From assembly GCA_041741095.1 (NCBI GenBank), contig JBGSKQ010000102.1:8561-72560 (forward strand): a stretch of 64,000 nucleotides of DNA, given 5' to 3'. Positions 27,759 through 36,420 of the stretch are shown here, in pieces. The notes under the pieces were generated by a model. It searched no databases and was not told the origin of the DNA. It saw nothing but the letters and a program-made list of their open reading frames with translations. The translations under genes and the position numbers were made by a program. Each line of letters opens with the position of its first letter. Position 1 is the first letter of the stretch. Origin of the DNA: UBA6168 sp041741095. GTDB lineage: Bacteria; Bacteroidota; Bacteroidia; Chitinophagales; Saprospiraceae.

Positions 27759-28463
27759 ATGGAAAACTACGCACCCACCAACACCCTGCCTATCACTGCA
27801 TGGGCGGAAGACGACCGCCCCCGTGAAAAACTCTCCACCAAAGGCCGCCAAACCCTTTCCGATGCTGAATTGCTGGCCATTTTGCTGGGCTCTGGCTCCA
27901 GAAACGAATCGGCGGTGACGCTTGCCCAACGGATCATGGATTCCGTGCAAAACAACCTCAGCGAACTGGGCAAACGCAGTTTATCCGATTTGATGAAATT
28001 CAAAGGCATTGGAGAAGCAAAGGCGATTACCATAGCTGCTGCGCTGGAACTGGGCCGCCGCCGCCAGTTTTCTACTTTGCTGGAGCGCCCTGTCATCAAA
28101 AGCAGCCGGGATGCCTATGAAATCATCGCCCCTCGCGTGGCTGACCTTACCTACGAGGAGTTTTGGATACTCATCCTCAACAAGGGCAATAAAGTAATGG
28201 CCCAGGAAAAAATCAGCATTGGCGGCACGGACGCCACGGTGGTGGATGCAAAAATCATTTTTCGCAGGGCCATTGAGGGTCAGGCGGTGAACATTATCCT
28301 TTGCCACAACCACCCTTCCGGCACCCTGCGCCCTAGCCCTGCCGACCTTGATTTGACCAAAAAACTAAAACAGGCGGGTGAAATTATCGGCGTCCATGTG
28401 CTCGACCATGTGATATTGACCGATGCAGGCTATTTCAGCTTTGCCGATGAAGGTATTTTGTAA
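27759..28463 (+). CDS. radC: RadC-family JAB-domain protein
   Basis: A 234-residue RadC protein. The N-terminal part carries a helix-hairpin-helix-like region (LMKFKGIGEAKAITIAAALE, about 72-91) and the C-terminal part a JAB/MPN metalloprotease-like domain with the HNHPSG motif (about 185-190) and Asp of SPADLDLT. RadC was once linked to repair; the biochemical function is still unclear. It is preceded by a short 14-bp direct repeat (CATTTTACTTTCTA type, 27728-27754) and followed by a hairpin. Confidence 0.95.
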   Translation: MENYAPTNTLPITAWAEDDRPREKLSTKGRQTLSDAELLAILLGSGSRNESAVTLAQRIMDSVQNNLSELGKRSLSDLMKFKGIGEAKAITIAAALELGRRRQFSTLLERPVIKSSRDAYEIIAPRVADLTYEEFWILILNKGNKVMAQEKISIGGTDATVVDAKIIFRRAIEGQAVNIILCHNHPSGTLRPSPADLDLTKKLKQAGEIIGVHVLDHVILTDAGYFSFADEGIL

Positions 28464-28494
28464 AAAAAATCCCCGGCAAGCGAACCTGCCGGGG
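28463..28494 (-). terminator. Terminator of rpsA
   Basis: A perfect 8-bp stem CCCCGGCA/TGCCGGGG (28471-28478 with 28487-28494) followed on the minus strand by a T run. It lies 28 bases after the rpsA stop, between convergent radC and rpsA. Confidence 0.8.
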
Positions 28495-28522
28495 AGTGGA
28501 TATGCAGTAATTTTTCTAAAAA

Positions 28523-30598
28523 CTATTCTTCGTCTTTAGCTTCGTTTTCAGCGGCAGCGGCAGCGGCAGCATCGTCGGCCTGCTCTTGCAGTTGTTCCTT
28601 GATTTGGCTCAAGGCACCGAGATCGCCGAGGGTTGCCCGCTCAACGTTTGCTTGTTGCTTGCGTACCACCTGACGTGTTTCATCCACTTCCTTGTCTTTC
28701 TCCTTTTTCACCTGCTCGTCGGCCTCCCGGCGGATGTCGTCGAGGTAGCGGGTGTGGGAAACGAGGAGGCGCTTGTCGTCACGATTGAACTCAATGACCT
28801 TGAAGATGAGCACTTCGTCCACTTCGGCCATGGTGTTGTCTTCTTTGCGCAGGTGCTTGGCTGGGGCGAAAGCCTCCAGGCCGTGCGGCATCTGCACAAT
28901 GGCACCACGGTCGTCGCGGCGTAGGATGGTAGCTTCGTGATAAGAGCCGACCGGGAACACCTTCTCGAAAGTATCCCAAGGGTTCTCTTCCGTCTGCTTG
29001 TGGCCGAGGGAAAGCTTGCGGTTGTCCTTGTCCACTTCCAGGATGACGGAATCAATATCTGCACCCACTTTCGTGAATTCTGATGGGTGCGAGTAGCGCT
29101 TCGTCCAGGAAAGGTCCGAAATATGGATCATGCCGCCGATACCGTCTTCCAGTTCCACAAACACACCGTACTGGGTCAGGTTTTTCACCTTCACCGTGTG
29201 GCGGCTGCCCACTGGGAAACGCTCTTCGATTTCATCCCAAGGATCTTTGGTCAATTGCTTGATACTCAAGGACATCTTGCGTTCCTCACGGTCAATGGTG
29301 ACCACTTTGGCTTCCAGTTCAGCGCCCATTTTGAAATAATCTTTGGCGTTGATTTGTTGGTTGCCCCATGATACTTCGGAAACGTGGATCAAACCTTCCA
29401 CACCCGGCATCACTTCGAGGAATGCGCCGTAGTCTTCTACGTTCACTACTTTGCCTTTGATCACGTCGCCCTCTTTGATTTCCTGGGAAAGAACTTCCCA
29501 TGGATGAGGCTGCAACTGCTTGAGGCCGAGCGAGATACGTTTTTTGTTCTCGTCGAAATCAAGTACAACGACGTTGATTTTCTGGTTGAGTGAAAGGATT
29601 TCGTTCGGGTGGTTGATACGGCCCCACGAGATGTCGGTGATGTACAGCAAGCCGTCCACACCACCGAGGTCGAGGAATGCACCGAAGTCGGTAATGTTTT
29701 TGACCAAACCTTCGAGCACCTGGCCTTTTTCAAGGCGGGCGATGATGGCATCGCGCTGCTCGGCGAGGTCGCTTTCGATAAGTGCTTTGTGGGAAACAAC
29801 GGCGTTTTTAATTTGCTCGTTGATTTTCACTACTTTAAAATCCATCTGTTTGCCCACGAATTGATCGTAGTCAAGGATGGGTTTGATGTCAATTTGCGAA
29901 CCAGGGAGGAAGGTCTCCAGGCCGCTGCAATCAACGATAAGGCCGCCTTTGGTTTTGCTGATGACCGTACCACGAATGACCGTACCGTTTTCAAAGGAAT
30001 CCTTAATGGCCTCCCATGAGCGCAGCAATTTGGCTTTGCGGCGTGACAGCACCAACTGGCCCCTTTCGTCTTCTTGTTTTTCAACATAAACGTCAACGTA
30101 GTCGCCAATTTTCAGGTCGGGCATATCTTTGAAATCGCCAAGCGACACCAAGCCGTCTGATTTGAAGTTGACATCCAGCACGACGTCGCCTGCGTTGATA
30201 GCAGTAACCCTACCTTTCACTATCTCGTTTTCCAACAGGGACGTGAGGGTGTGGTCGTACTGATCCACGTATTTTTGGCGCTGATCGGCTGTGTAGGCTT
30301 GGCCATGCTTGTTGGTGGCCATCCAATCGAAATCGTCGAAAGCGCCTGTGTTTTGGGTGAAGAGTTCTTCGATGTTGACATCGTCCACATCTTCTTCCTC
30401 TTCTTCCTCCGAGATGGGCGCTTTTGCGGCTTCCACTTCGTCGGCCACTTCCACTTCGTCGGCCACTTCTTCTTCTTCCACCTCTTCCTCGGTTTCGGTT
30501 ACGTCCGTTTCTTCAACAGCTGTTTCCTCAACGGCTGTTTCGGAGGTCACTTCGCTTGTTTCCTCCAGTTCATCAATTTTCTTGTTTTCTTCCAGCAT
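28523..30598 (-). CDS. rpsA: 30S ribosomal protein S1
   Basis: A 691-residue S1 protein, which holds mRNA on the small ribosomal subunit for initiation. Six S1/OB-type RNA-binding domains run from about residue 105 to 600; clear ones begin GQVLEGLVKNITDFGAFLDL, GDVIKGKVVNVEDYGAFLEV and SRHTVKVKNLTQYGVFVELE. The first about 80 residues are an unusually long acidic stretch rich in Glu, Val and Thr, and the C-terminus is Ala/Glu-rich (DDAAAAAAAENEAKDEE). These extensions make it longer than the enterobacterial protein (about 557). It is monocistronic with a consensus promoter. Confidence 0.96.
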   Translation of the reverse strand: MLEENKKIDELEETSEVTSETAVEETAVEETDVTETEEEVEEEEVADEVEVADEVEAAKAPISEEEEEEDVDDVNIEELFTQNTGAFDDFDWMATNKHGQAYTADQRQKYVDQYDHTLTSLLENEIVKGRVTAINAGDVVLDVNFKSDGLVSLGDFKDMPDLKIGDYVDVYVEKQEDERGQLVLSRRKAKLLRSWEAIKDSFENGTVIRGTVISKTKGGLIVDCSGLETFLPGSQIDIKPILDYDQFVGKQMDFKVVKINEQIKNAVVSHKALIESDLAEQRDAIIARLEKGQVLEGLVKNITDFGAFLDLGGVDGLLYITDISWGRINHPNEILSLNQKINVVVLDFDENKKRISLGLKQLQPHPWEVLSQEIKEGDVIKGKVVNVEDYGAFLEVMPGVEGLIHVSEVSWGNQQINAKDYFKMGAELEAKVVTIDREERKMSLSIKQLTKDPWDEIEERFPVGSRHTVKVKNLTQYGVFVELEDGIGGMIHISDLSWTKRYSHPSEFTKVGADIDSVILEVDKDNRKLSLGHKQTEENPWDTFEKVFPVGSYHEATILRRDDRGAIVQMPHGLEAFAPAKHLRKEDNTMAEVDEVLIFKVIEFNRDDKRLLVSHTRYLDDIRREADEQVKKEKDKEVDETRQVVRKQQANVERATLGDLGALSQIKEQLQEQADDAAAAAAAENEAKDEE

Positions 30599-31002
30599 TG
30601 ACAGAATGCTTTTAAATAAGTTAAAAAAATTGGCACAATTGATTTTGGCAAAAACCTATTTCAAAAAGGCCGTTTTCACTCCCTTTTCCCTGAAAAATAT
30701 CCTGTTGGGATACCCTTTGGGAAAAGCGGCGCAAAGGTAAACCCTTTCCCCGCCGATCCAAAAAAATGCTTGCTTTTTATTCGATTTGCAGGCATCGTTT
30801 GACCGAAACTGATTATTTTCACAAAAGTTTGGACTGGAAAATGGCCGGATCGTCAACTTTTCTATCTCAAATTTGTCACCCATACATGCCCTGAAGCCAA
30901 TTTTATCATCAGAAAAGGAGAATAAGAAGGGTGTGGTGTGAAGGTTTGATGCCTTAATAGCGGCCAACCTTTGGCCACGACCCTTTAAGAAAATACTTTG
31001 TC
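30599..31002. other. Divergent intergenic region with the rpsA promoter
   Basis: This 404-base region holds the rpsA promoter (30732-30762) and a predicted rpsA leader of about 125 bases, long enough for S1 autoregulation (inference). Near the other end is a perfect short inverted repeat GGCCAA-CCT-TTGGCC at 30962-30976, 27 bases before the ATG of the next gene. I see no gene in it. Confidence 0.5.
30732..30762 (-). promoter_or_regulatory. rpsA promoter
   Basis: On the minus strand a -33 TTTG (30762-30759) and a -7 TACCTTTG (30739-30732) are exactly 19 bases apart, the Bacteroidota housekeeping consensus. This is the best promoter in the window. Confidence 0.75.
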
Positions 31003-31311
31003 ATGGCGCTATTTAATTTTTTAAAAAACCAGAAACCTGTCCCCTTTACCTATCATCCCCGTTTTTACGATGAAAGGAAAGAGACATTTCAAGAACGGCT
31101 GAAAAAAGCGCAGGATTTGGCAGGCGACGACCCCGAAGCGCTGAAAAGGCGCATCAGGAGTAGCCTACAAAAACGGAGCGGCTACGTGCCCGACCGCCGC
31201 TACCGATCCAAGCAGGCTGCTAAATCCAATATGATGGTAATGGCCATCCTCGTAATATTGATAGCGATTACATTCCTATATTTGCCCCGTATCTTGCAAT
31301 ACTTAGAGTAA
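31003..31311 (+). CDS. Small protein with one C-terminal membrane helix
   Basis: A 102-residue protein with a basic N-terminal part (residues 1-75, many Arg/Lys, TYHPRFYDERKETFQERLKK) and one membrane helix near the C-terminus (MMVMAILVILIAITFLYLP). The topology suggests a cytosolic basic domain anchored in the inner membrane. It lies 15 bases before mutL in the same direction. I do not recognise a function. Confidence 0.8.
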   Translation: MALFNFLKNQKPVPFTYHPRFYDERKETFQERLKKAQDLAGDDPEALKRRIRSSLQKRSGYVPDRRYRSKQAAKSNMMVMAILVILIAITFLYLPRILQYLE

Positions 31312-31326
31312 AACTATAACCTGCAC

Positions 31327-33249
31327 ATGGCTGACATCATTCAGCTACTTCCAGAATCCATTGCCAATCAAATCGCTGCCGGGGAGGTCGTGCAGCGGCC
31401 ATCTTCGGTGGTGAAAGAGTTGATGGAAAACGCCATTGATGCCGGGGCTAACAGCATCAAACTCATCATAAAAGAAGCCGGAAAAGCACTCATCCAAGTC
31501 ATTGACAACGGCTGCGGAATGTCCGAAACCGATGCCCGCATGAGTTTTGAGCGCCACGCCACCTCGAAAATCCGAGAAGCAAAAGACCTGTTTTCTATCC
31601 GCACGATGGGCTTCCGGGGCGAAGCGATGGCCTCCATCGCAGCAGTGGCGCAGGTTGAAATGCGCACACGACTCCACAAAAACGAACTCGGCACCCGCAT
31701 CGTCATCGAAGGCTCACAGGTACAGGCACAAGAGGCTTGCCAATGCACCGGTGGCACGAACCTCCAGATAAAGAACCTGTTTTTCAACGTACCGGCCCGA
31801 CGCAACTTCCTGAAATCCAATGCAATAGAAATGCGCCACATCCTCGACGAGTTCCAGCGGGTAGCGCTGGCGAATACGGATGTGTTTTGCTCCCTGCACC
31901 ACAACGGCACGGAAATGTTCCATCTGCCGCCGGGCAATTTGCGGCAGCGCATCGTAGGCATTTTTGGCAATGCCTTCAACCCCAAACTGGTGCCAGTGAC
32001 AGAGGAAACTGATGTGATGACCATTACGGGTTTTATAGGCAAGCCCGAATTTGCCCGCAAAACCAGGGGCGAGCAGTTGTTTTTTGTCAACCAGCGTTTC
32101 ATCAAAAGCGGCTACCTGCACCACGCCGTCATGTCGGCCTACGAAGATTTGCTCCCGCCCGATACGTTCCCCTTTTATGTGCTTTTTATTGAAATGGATC
32201 CGGCACGGATTGACATCAACGTACACCCGACCAAGCAAGAAATCAAATTCGACGATGAGCGCCTGGTCTATAATTATTTAAAAGTGGCGGTGCGCCATGC
32301 ATTGGGACAGTACAGCGTGATGCCCACCCTTGATTTTGAACAGGAAACATCTTTTTCTCCGGTACAGAACTTTGGTTTGCCATTCAAAGTCGGCAGCCAG
32401 GAAGAATTTGAACAGGAACTTTCCCAAAACAAAAGGAGCGGCAGCGGCAGCACCTTATCGGGCGGTTTTGAAAAAACAAACAGCCAGCGTGAAAGCTCCA
32501 ATTTGAAAAATTGGCAAAAACTGTTTGAAGGTGTGGAAGACGAATTGGAAGAAGGGTTGGCGTCCAAGGATGACGAGGCCAACAGCGGCAGCATCACCAT
32601 TGAAAGTACCTGGTCGTCTTCAATAGAAATGGACGATACGGTGGGCAGTTTTTCAAAAAACCAAAAAGAGCCTTATCAGATACATGCTTCTTACATCGTC
32701 AGCCATATAAAATCGGGCTTCCTGCTCATTGATCAGCAGGCGGCACATGAGCGCATATTGTACGAGCGCTATTTGGAGGCTTTGGAAAATAAAGAGACAT
32801 ACACACAGAAACAGCTTTTCCCAAAAACACTCAGCCTGCCCACGGCAGATGCCGCCATTTTAAGCGACATTTTGCCACAAATCAACTTGCTTGGCTTCGA
32901 CATCCAGGAATTTGGCAAAGACACATTTATTATACATGGTGTGCCTTCAGATCTGGTCGGCGGGAAGAATGAAGTGAAACTCATCGAATCCTTGTTGGAT
33001 CAATATAAACAAAACCTCGATCTTAGCCTTGAAATCCGTGACAATATCGCCCGTAGCATGGCCCGCAGCGCTGCTACCAAACGTGGCCAAAACCTTACTG
33101 TTGTTGAGATGCAGGAGTTGATAGACCAACTTTTTGCTTGCGCAATGCCCTTCAAAAGCCCAACCGGGCGCAGTTGTTTCCTGACTTATGATTTGGAAGA
33201 CTTGGAGGAACGGTTTACTAGAGTAAGAACGATGAACGATGAACGATGA
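31327..33249 (+). CDS. mutL: DNA mismatch repair protein MutL
   Basis: A 640-residue MutL, the ATPase that couples MutS mismatch recognition to strand removal. The GHKL ATPase motifs are clear: ELMENAIDAGA, DNGCGM, GFRGEAMASI. A low-complexity linker follows (about 345-450), then the C-terminal dimerisation/endonuclease domain with DQQAAHERILYE, a form of the DQHAx2Ex4E metal motif with Gln for His. The late CPHGRP motif is replaced by SPTGRS, so nuclease activity is uncertain. The last codons (TMNDER) and the stop lie inside a 7-bp GAACGAT repeat, suggesting the original C-terminus was altered by repeat insertion. Confidence 0.96.
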   Translation: MADIIQLLPESIANQIAAGEVVQRPSSVVKELMENAIDAGANSIKLIIKEAGKALIQVIDNGCGMSETDARMSFERHATSKIREAKDLFSIRTMGFRGEAMASIAAVAQVEMRTRLHKNELGTRIVIEGSQVQAQEACQCTGGTNLQIKNLFFNVPARRNFLKSNAIEMRHILDEFQRVALANTDVFCSLHHNGTEMFHLPPGNLRQRIVGIFGNAFNPKLVPVTEETDVMTITGFIGKPEFARKTRGEQLFFVNQRFIKSGYLHHAVMSAYEDLLPPDTFPFYVLFIEMDPARIDINVHPTKQEIKFDDERLVYNYLKVAVRHALGQYSVMPTLDFEQETSFSPVQNFGLPFKVGSQEEFEQELSQNKRSGSGSTLSGGFEKTNSQRESSNLKNWQKLFEGVEDELEEGLASKDDEANSGSITIESTWSSSIEMDDTVGSFSKNQKEPYQIHASYIVSHIKSGFLLIDQQAAHERILYERYLEALENKETYTQKQLFPKTLSLPTADAAILSDILPQINLLGFDIQEFGKDTFIIHGVPSDLVGGKNEVKLIESLLDQYKQNLDLSLEIRDNIARSMARSAATKRGQNLTVVEMQELIDQLFACAMPFKSPTGRSCFLTYDLEDLEERFTRVRTMNDER

Positions 33250-33277
33250 ACGAGTTAAGCGTCCGTTCATCGTTCAT
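33227..33277. repeat. 7-bp tandem repeat with inverted copy
   Basis: GAACGAT is repeated three times plus a partial copy (33227-33252); after 11 bases the reverse complement CGTTCATCGTTC appears (33264-33275). The pair can form a 12-bp stem. The mutL stop codon lies inside the left arm. Confidence 0.8.
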
Positions 33278-33290
33278 CAGTCATCCTTTC

Positions 33291-34142
33291 TTATTTCATC
33301 TTCGCTTTCCATTCGGTGATGGACTCAGTATTCATCCTTTCGTAGTCTTTGTTGCCAGCTTCCATCGCCAGCGACTTGGAGCGCTCGGCAGTTTTGATGG
33401 CATCGGCATGTTTGCCCATAGCGGCCTGAACCAATGATTCCTGGCGGAGTTTCCAGAATTTTGGATCCATTTCGTTGGATTTGTGCAGCCATTCGTAGGC
33501 CTTGTTCAAATCTTTGCCAGACTCAAAATAGTAACGGCCAGCAGAGTAATAGTCATCGGCGGTTGGGCCGCCCATGGCACGGGTGATGGATTTGGAAACT
33601 ACCTCGTCCGTGTTCAGTTCAATGGGGAAAGAAACCCAAGTTTTTTCCCATCCAATGCCCATCGTGCATTTGTCGTTGGCTAAATCGCCGATGTCAATCA
33701 TGAAAGACTCAATGTTGAACGGCATTTCTTCCGTTTTTGCACTGAAGCGGGTAGCTTCCTTGGCGGCATCCCATTTTTCAGGCAGGCCCCAGTTTTCAGT
33801 GTCCGTGTAGAAAATAATGTCCCATGAGCCTTTGTTGGGTACAGTGAAAACAGCGTAAGAACCAGCTTTCAGTTCTTTCCCACCGATTTTCACGGCGTCG
33901 CTGAAGGTGACCATCGTGTTTTTGTTGGCACCGGTACGCCACATTTCACCGTAAGGCACCAGCCCACCAAAGATGGTGCGGCCTTTGGCGCTTGGGCGGC
34001 TGTAATCCACGGTGATGTCAGTTAAGCCCACCGTTTGGGTCAACTTGCAAGCCGGGCTGGGTGCCGGCGTTTTAATCTGGGCCTTGGCCACTGTCAGGCT
34101 AAAAGCAGAGATTGTGAGGAGTGTAACCAATACTTTTTTCAT
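33291..34142 (-). CDS. DUF2911 family secreted protein
   Basis: A 283-residue protein with a signal peptide (MKKVLVTLLTISAFSLTVAKAQ), followed by a DUF2911 domain (about 35-175: ITVDYSRPSAKGRTIFGGLV, GEMWRTGANKNTMVTFSDAV, GSYAVFTVPNKG) and a short TPR-like C-terminal region (about 195-283, DDYYSAGRYYFESGKDLNKA). The family is abundant in Bacteroidota and of unknown function; periplasmic or surface location is inferred. A -7 element lies upstream. Confidence 0.9.
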   Translation of the reverse strand: MKKVLVTLLTISAFSLTVAKAQIKTPAPSPACKLTQTVGLTDITVDYSRPSAKGRTIFGGLVPYGEMWRTGANKNTMVTFSDAVKIGGKELKAGSYAVFTVPNKGSWDIIFYTDTENWGLPEKWDAAKEATRFSAKTEEMPFNIESFMIDIGDLANDKCTMGIGWEKTWVSFPIELNTDEVVSKSITRAMGGPTADDYYSAGRYYFESGKDLNKAYEWLHKSNEMDPKFWKLRQESLVQAAMGKHADAIKTAERSKSLAMEAGNKDYERMNTESITEWKAKMK

Positions 34143-34196
34143 TATGATCTTATTTTGTTAAAAATTTATTGGGGGTGAAATTACCAATTAATGGTT

Positions 34197-34204
34197 CAAA
34201 GCTA
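34197..34204 (-). promoter_or_regulatory. -7 element of the DUF2911 gene
   Basis: On the minus strand TAGCTTTG matches TAnnTTTG, 54 bases before the ATG. Confidence 0.45.
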
Positions 34205-34300
34205 AAACCTGCTTTTGCCGCCTTAACGATTTTATAACGCATTGGGAAATTGTGACGGGTTACGCCCCTCCTAAGCGTACCAGCGCCGGGTTAATTTTCC

Positions 34301-34308
34301 TACCTTTG
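34301..34308 (+). promoter_or_regulatory. -7 element of dnaX
   Basis: TACCTTTG matches TAnnTTTG. A start near 34315 gives a leader of about 65 bases to the preferred ATG at 34380. Confidence 0.5.
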
Positions 34309-34379
34309 CCATTCATGTTGGCGACATGGCCAGTGCCCAAACTGCCTACTTGTCCAACGCCTACCCGTTTTTTTTAAAG

Positions 34380-36392
34380 ATGAGTTTTGTAGTATCCGCA
34401 AGAAAATACCGCCCTGCCAAGTTCGAAGATGTAGTCGGACAGGAGCATGTGTCGCAGACCCTGAAAAAGGCTTTGCAGACCGACCACCTGGCGCATGCTT
34501 TTCTGTTCACCGGCCCCCGTGGCGTGGGCAAAACGACCTGTGCCCGTATTTTGGCCAAAGTGCTCAACTGTCAGAATGTATCCAAGAATTTTGAACCATG
34601 CGGCGAGTGCGACAGTTGCCAATCATTTAATAAAAATGCCTCCTTCAACATCATGGAGTTGGACGCAGCCTCCAACAACAGCGTTGAACATATCCGCTCC
34701 CTCGTGGAGCAAGTACGATTTCAGCCGCAGCAGGGCAAGTACAAAGTGTTCATCATAGACGAGGTACACATGCTCTCGCAGGCGGCTTTCAATGCTTTTT
34801 TGAAAACGCTGGAGGAGCCGCCATCTTACGCCATTTTCATTTTGGCGACCACGGAGAAGCACAAGATCATCCCCACCATCCTTTCCCGCTGCCAGATTTT
34901 TGATTTCAAAAGGATACAGATCAAGGAAATCGTGTCCCACTTGCAGAACATCTGCCAGCAGGAAGGCATTGATGCTGAAAAAGAAGCCCTGCACATCATC
35001 GCCCAAAAAGCGGACGGTGCGCTGCGGGATGCCCTTTCGATATTCGACCGCATCGTCAGTTTTTCTGGTAAAAAAATCACTTACGAGGATGTGATCACCA
35101 ACCTCAACGTCCTGGATTACGATTATTATTTCCGCTTTACGGACGCCCTCTTGACGGAAGACCTGCCGCAAGTGATGCTCATTTTCAATGACGTGCTGCG
35201 CAATGGCTTCGATGGCGATCTTTTTATCAACGGCCTGGCAGAGCACCTGCGCAACCTGCTCGTCTGCAAGGATGCCGAGACCCTGCGCCTGCTCGAAGTG
35301 AGCGACGCCCTAAAAGAGCGTTATGGCCAACAGGCATCTGTCGCGCCCGTATCCTTCATCCTTACCGCTCTCAACCTCTGCAACGACTGCGACATCAACT
35401 ACAAAATGGCTCGCAACAAGCCTTTGCACGTGGAGACCTATTTGATAAAAATGTGCTTCATTGGCCGTGCAGTCAAACTTGCCAATGGCGAACAGCATCT
35501 GTCACTGGCAGTTGGGGCTGAAAAAAAAACGGCTGACGGTTCTTTAGTGAGTCGTCTTCAGTCTTCAGTCCGCAGTCCGCAATCCGCAGTCGTGGAACCT
35601 CAGCAGAAGTCAAATGGGGAAGAATCAATGAATGGCAGTTTGGGGAAAGTGGGCGCAGATGGGAGGGACGTTGATACAAAAGAGATAAAAGTGCTTGTAA
35701 ATCAAGCGATTGAGCAAGATGAGGCCGAAGAGGAAATAGCAGAAGAATTGTATGATGAAATAAGTGTTGAAGAGGAGTTTTTGCAAGAAGATTTTAGTGG
35801 AACAATTGAAGAAATAGAAGAAGAAGAAGAAGAAGAGCCTCCGATGGCAGCCAATGAACCAACGCCTGTTTTTGAAAAAACACCTTCACCTTCCGAAACA
35901 CCTTCCATTAAATCTTCCCTGCGAAAACCAACAATGGGCAGCCTGCCTACTTTCCAGTCGCTCGATTCGCTCCACGATGAAATAGAAAAGGCCGAAACAA
36001 ACGGCAAGGGCAAAAAAGAAGCAAAACTCACCGAGGAAGACTTAAAAACTGCCTGGTATTCCTACATAGAAACTTCAAACAAAGACTCGGTAAGAACCAT
36101 TTTAAAAGGAGCGGAAATCAGCATCGAAGGCGAGGAGGTCATGGCCATTGTCGGCTCGGCATTGGCCGAAAGCACCATCCGCCAAGAGGGCAGCTTGATG
36201 GAGTATTTGCGGGAGCAAATGCACGCCCCACGATTGGCACTGAAGATTAGGCTCGATCCAGCCCGCTCCAATGCCGCCCCCGCCAAGCCCAAAAAAATGA
36301 CGGATAGCGAAAAATATTGGGGTATGAAAACCGTGAACCCGCTGGTGGACGAAGTGCGCAAGCGTTTTAATTTAAAATTGGAAAGCGAATAA
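34380..36392 (+). CDS. dnaX: DNA polymerase III subunit gamma/tau
   Basis: A 670-residue clamp-loader ATPase subunit. The start MSFVVSARKYRPAKFEDVVG is the family N-terminus; an in-frame ATG at 34326 is rejected because it would add an unrelated leader very close to the transcription start. Visible are the P-loop GPRGVGKTT, the zinc-binding CGECDSC motif, Walker B DEVHMLS and the SRC-type sensor (LSRCQIFDF). After about residue 370 comes an acidic, low-complexity linker, then a C-terminal tau-like domain (about 555-670, DLKTAWYSYIETSNKDSVRT). A 7-bp tandem repeat lies inside the linker at 35555-35589. No frameshift site for a short gamma form was identified. Confidence 0.95.
   Translation: MSFVVSARKYRPAKFEDVVGQEHVSQTLKKALQTDHLAHAFLFTGPRGVGKTTCARILAKVLNCQNVSKNFEPCGECDSCQSFNKNASFNIMELDAASNNSVEHIRSLVEQVRFQPQQGKYKVFIIDEVHMLSQAAFNAFLKTLEEPPSYAIFILATTEKHKIIPTILSRCQIFDFKRIQIKEIVSHLQNICQQEGIDAEKEALHIIAQKADGALRDALSIFDRIVSFSGKKITYEDVITNLNVLDYDYYFRFTDALLTEDLPQVMLIFNDVLRNGFDGDLFINGLAEHLRNLLVCKDAETLRLLEVSDALKERYGQQASVAPVSFILTALNLCNDCDINYKMARNKPLHVETYLIKMCFIGRAVKLANGEQHLSLAVGAEKKTADGSLVSRLQSSVRSPQSAVVEPQQKSNGEESMNGSLGKVGADGRDVDTKEIKVLVNQAIEQDEAEEEIAEELYDEISVEEEFLQEDFSGTIEEIEEEEEEEPPMAANEPTPVFEKTPSPSETPSIKSSLRKPTMGSLPTFQSLDSLHDEIEKAETNGKGKKEAKLTEEDLKTAWYSYIETSNKDSVRTILKGAEISIEGEEVMAIVGSALAESTIRQEGSLMEYLREQMHAPRLALKIRLDPARSNAAPAKPKKMTDSEKYWGMKTVNPLVDEVRKRFNLKLESE
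35555..35589 (+). repeat. 7-bp tandem repeat inside dnaX
   Basis: Five consecutive 7-base units TCTTCAG, TCTTCAG, TCCGCAG, TCCGCAA, TCCGCAG lie in the linker and encode LQSSVRSPQSAV. Seven bases is not a multiple of three, so copy-number change other than by three units would shift the frame. Confidence 0.8.
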
Positions 36393-36420
36393 GCGCAGTA
36401 AAAGCATTAAGATTTCAACT

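Noticed and set aside
34326..34379. Longer dnaX start at 34326
   Set aside because: It would begin only about 11 bases after the predicted transcription start and adds residues unlike the family.
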